DNA of 14,617 nucleotides from an uncultured Olegusella sp. (lineage in GTDB: Bacteria; Actinomycetota; Coriobacteriia; Coriobacteriales; Atopobiaceae): the NCBI RefSeq assembly GCF_947253395.1, contig NZ_CAMXYY010000040.1, positions 1 through 14,617 on the forward strand. Direction: 5' to 3'. Under the pieces are notes generated by a model, which was not told where the DNA came from, ran no database searches, and was given only the letters and a program-made list of their open reading frames with translations. Shown piece by piece: positions 13,373 to 14,617 of this stretch; the first letter of the stretch is position 1, and the number at the start of each line of letters is the position of its first letter. The position numbers and the translations under genes are program-made.

Positions 13373-13405
13373 GACTGCAGGTGGCAGTCGTCTAAGGCTA
13401 CCTGC
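13373..13405 (+). other. Two mutually exclusive hairpins after the antiporter gene
   Basis: GACTGC (13373-13378) pairs with GCAGTC (13384-13389). Alternatively, GCAGGTGGC (13377-13385) pairs with GCTACCTGC (13397-13405) with one G-U. The two stems share bases and cannot coexist. They begin 8 bp after the antiporter stop. No U-tract follows, so this may be a 3'-end structure or rho-dependent end and not an intrinsic terminator. Confidence 0.4.
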
Positions 13406-13465
13406 AATAGATTGGTAGGTAGTTACTCAAACGTGGTAACGAAGAGCTTCCAATGAGCAAATACG

Positions 13466-13501
13466 AGCCCCAAAACCTGAGCTACATCAGATTTTGGGGC
13501 T
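13466..13501 (-). terminator. Hairpin downstream of ptsI (possible terminator)
   Basis: AGCCCCAAAA (13466-13475) and TTTTGGGGCT (13492-13501) form a perfect 10-bp stem, continued by CTGA/TCAG (13477-13480, 13487-13490) around a 6-nt loop. The one interrupted position is U-G in the minus-strand RNA but a C-A mismatch on plus, which points to the ptsI transcript. It lies 58 bp beyond the ptsI stop. The following minus-strand sequence (CGTATTTGC) is only weakly U-rich, so termination efficiency is uncertain. Confidence 0.5.
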
Positions 13502-13558
13502 ACACCAATGCTCTTAACGTGTATTACGAGCTCTGAGCTATCTACCCTTTAGCAAGCT

Positions 13559-14617
13559 TTACTTCTTGGCAGCAGCCTGCAAAGCAGCCTTGACCTCAGC
13601 GGCGGTCTCGAGCTTCATAACCTTTTCGGTCAAAGCATCTGCCTCTTCCTTGGTCCACTGCGAAATAATGTAGCGCGTACGCAGAATGGACGGCGAAGAT
13701 ACGGAGAACTCACCGAGGCCAAAGGAAATCAGCACAGGAATAATCAAAGGATCGGCTGCCGCTTCGCCGCACATGCCAACCAAGATACCAGCCTTGTTGC
13801 CTTCCTCAATAATGCGCTTAAGCGAGCGCAGTACAGACGGTTGGTAAACCTCATAGAGATACCCAATGCGATCATTGCCACGGTCAGCACACATCGTATA
13901 ACCGATAAGGTCATTAGTACCAATCGAGAAGAAATCACATTCAGCGGCAAGTAAATCTGCAATCAAAGACGCGGAGGGCGTCTCAATCATGGTACCAACC
14001 TCAATATTGGGGTTATAAGCAATGCCACGCTCATCGAGCTCCTGCTTGCACTCCTCAACAAGTTTCTTGACCTTGCGAATCTCGATGAGGTCAGTTACCA
14101 GAGGCACCATAATCTTGACATCACCAAAGGCGGAGGCACGCAGCAGAGCGCGAAGCTGTACCTTGTACTCCTCAGGATTGGCAAGGCAGTAGCGAACGGC
14201 ACGGAATCCCATGAAGGGGTTTTCTTCTTTGACAAGGTCAAGGTAGGGGATCTCTTTGTCACCGCCCACATCAAGCGTACGAATAATGACAGGCTGGTCC
14301 TTCATACGCAAAGCGACTTTTTGGTAAGCAGAGAATTGCTCATCCTCGGTAGGTAGCTCAGAAGCATCCATAAAGAGGAACTCAGAACGGAAAAGACCCA
14401 CGCCCTCAGCGTCATGCTCAATAGCGGCGGTCGCATCATCGGGATTGCCAATATTAGCAACAAGCAGTTTGCTCATACCATCAGCGGTATTGGTTGGCTT
14501 GCCACGATATACCTCGAGCCTCTTTTTGTCAGCGGCAAGCAGCTCAGCCTTAAACTTATAGCTATCGAGCTCTTCATTGCTAGGATTTAAGAAAACCTCA
14601 CCCTGAGTACCATCAAC
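13559..14617 (-). CDS. ptsI: Phosphoenolpyruvate-protein phosphotransferase (PTS enzyme I), C-terminal part
   Basis: First enzyme of the sugar phosphotransferase system, passing phosphate from PEP to HPr in the cytoplasm. The C-terminal 352 residues are visible and the 5' end runs off the right edge. The ATG at 14476 is internal: the frame continues to 14617 encoding VDGTQGEVFLNPS, the end of the swivelling domain. The PEP-binding TIM barrel shows GLFRSEFLFMD (74-84 of the visible part), DVGGDKEIPYLD (116-127), GTMIETPSAS (208-217), SIGTNDL (231-237) and the active-site cysteine in GMCGE (Cys283). The distance from this Cys to the stop matches full-length enzymes, so the C-terminus is intact. 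About 220 N-terminal residues, with the phosphorylated His and the HPr-binding domain, are missing. SIGTNDLIGYTMCADRGN has Gly where many EIs have Gln. It is convergent with the antiporter gene. Confidence 0.95.
   Translation of the reverse strand, partial: VDGTQGEVFLNPSNEELDSYKFKAELLAADKKRLEVYRGKPTNTADGMSKLLVANIGNPDDATAAIEHDAEGVGLFRSEFLFMDASELPTEDEQFSAYQKVALRMKDQPVIIRTLDVGGDKEIPYLDLVKEENPFMGFRAVRYCLANPEEYKVQLRALLRASAFGDVKIMVPLVTDLIEIRKVKKLVEECKQELDERGIAYNPNIEVGTMIETPSASLIADLLAAECDFFSIGTNDLIGYTMCADRGNDRIGYLYEVYQPSVLRSLKRIIEEGNKAGILVGMCGEAAADPLIIPVLISFGLGEFSVSSPSILRTRYIISQWTKEEADALTEKVMKLETAAEVKAALQAAAKK

Noticed and set aside
13466..13545. tRNA-like D-arm motifs (TAGCTCAG) on the minus strand
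   Set aside because: No acceptor, anticodon or T arm can be assembled around them; they are part of hairpin sequence.

Overview
The window looks like chromosomal DNA from a Gram-positive bacterium of moderate G+C (a little under 50% by eye). The protein set, the tRNA genes with encoded CCA, and the tig, clpP, clpX, valS order would fit a human-associated Coriobacteriia/Atopobium-like actinobacterium. That placement is inferred from protein flavour and is not proven here. The first 46 bases are sequencing-adapter sequence, so the left edge is a contig end and the first gene is cut by assembly, not by biology. The right edge cuts ptsI.

Layout. (1) 47-265 (+): C-terminal end of an aldose 1-epimerase, followed by a hairpin shared with the convergent gene valS. 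(2) 323-6747 (-): a housekeeping protein-quality block, in transcription order tRNA-Leu(UAG), tig (trigger factor, TTG start), an intrinsic terminator, then clpP, clpX and valS. The tight clpP-clpX spacing indicates an operon. (3) 6892-8690 (-): tRNA-Pro(UGG) with a near-consensus promoter, three imperfect 27/28-bp repeats, a structured leader, NADP-type glutamate dehydrogenase gdhA, and a strong terminator. (4) 8851-10107 (+): tRNA-Gly(UCC) with its own terminator, then a diacylglycerol-kinase-family lipid kinase. (5) 10133-13365: a GntR/FCD regulator divergent from a dimethylarginine dimethylaminohydrolase (DDAH) gene and an ArcD-like APC antiporter gene. Two TTGTATACAA-type dyads lie in the divergent promoter region. 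(6) 13466-14617 (-): the C-terminal 352 residues of PTS enzyme I and its downstream hairpin.

Most of the window is ordinary core genome. The most interesting unit is the gntR / ddaH / arcD-like cluster. It is a plausible self-contained, regulated module for taking up methylated arginine (or arginine/citrulline) and hydrolysing it to citrulline plus dimethylamine. The second point of interest is the triple repeat between tRNA-Pro and gdhA, which overlaps the likely gdhA promoter and looks like an operator array for an unidentified regulator. Several other non-coding dyads are listed with low confidence.
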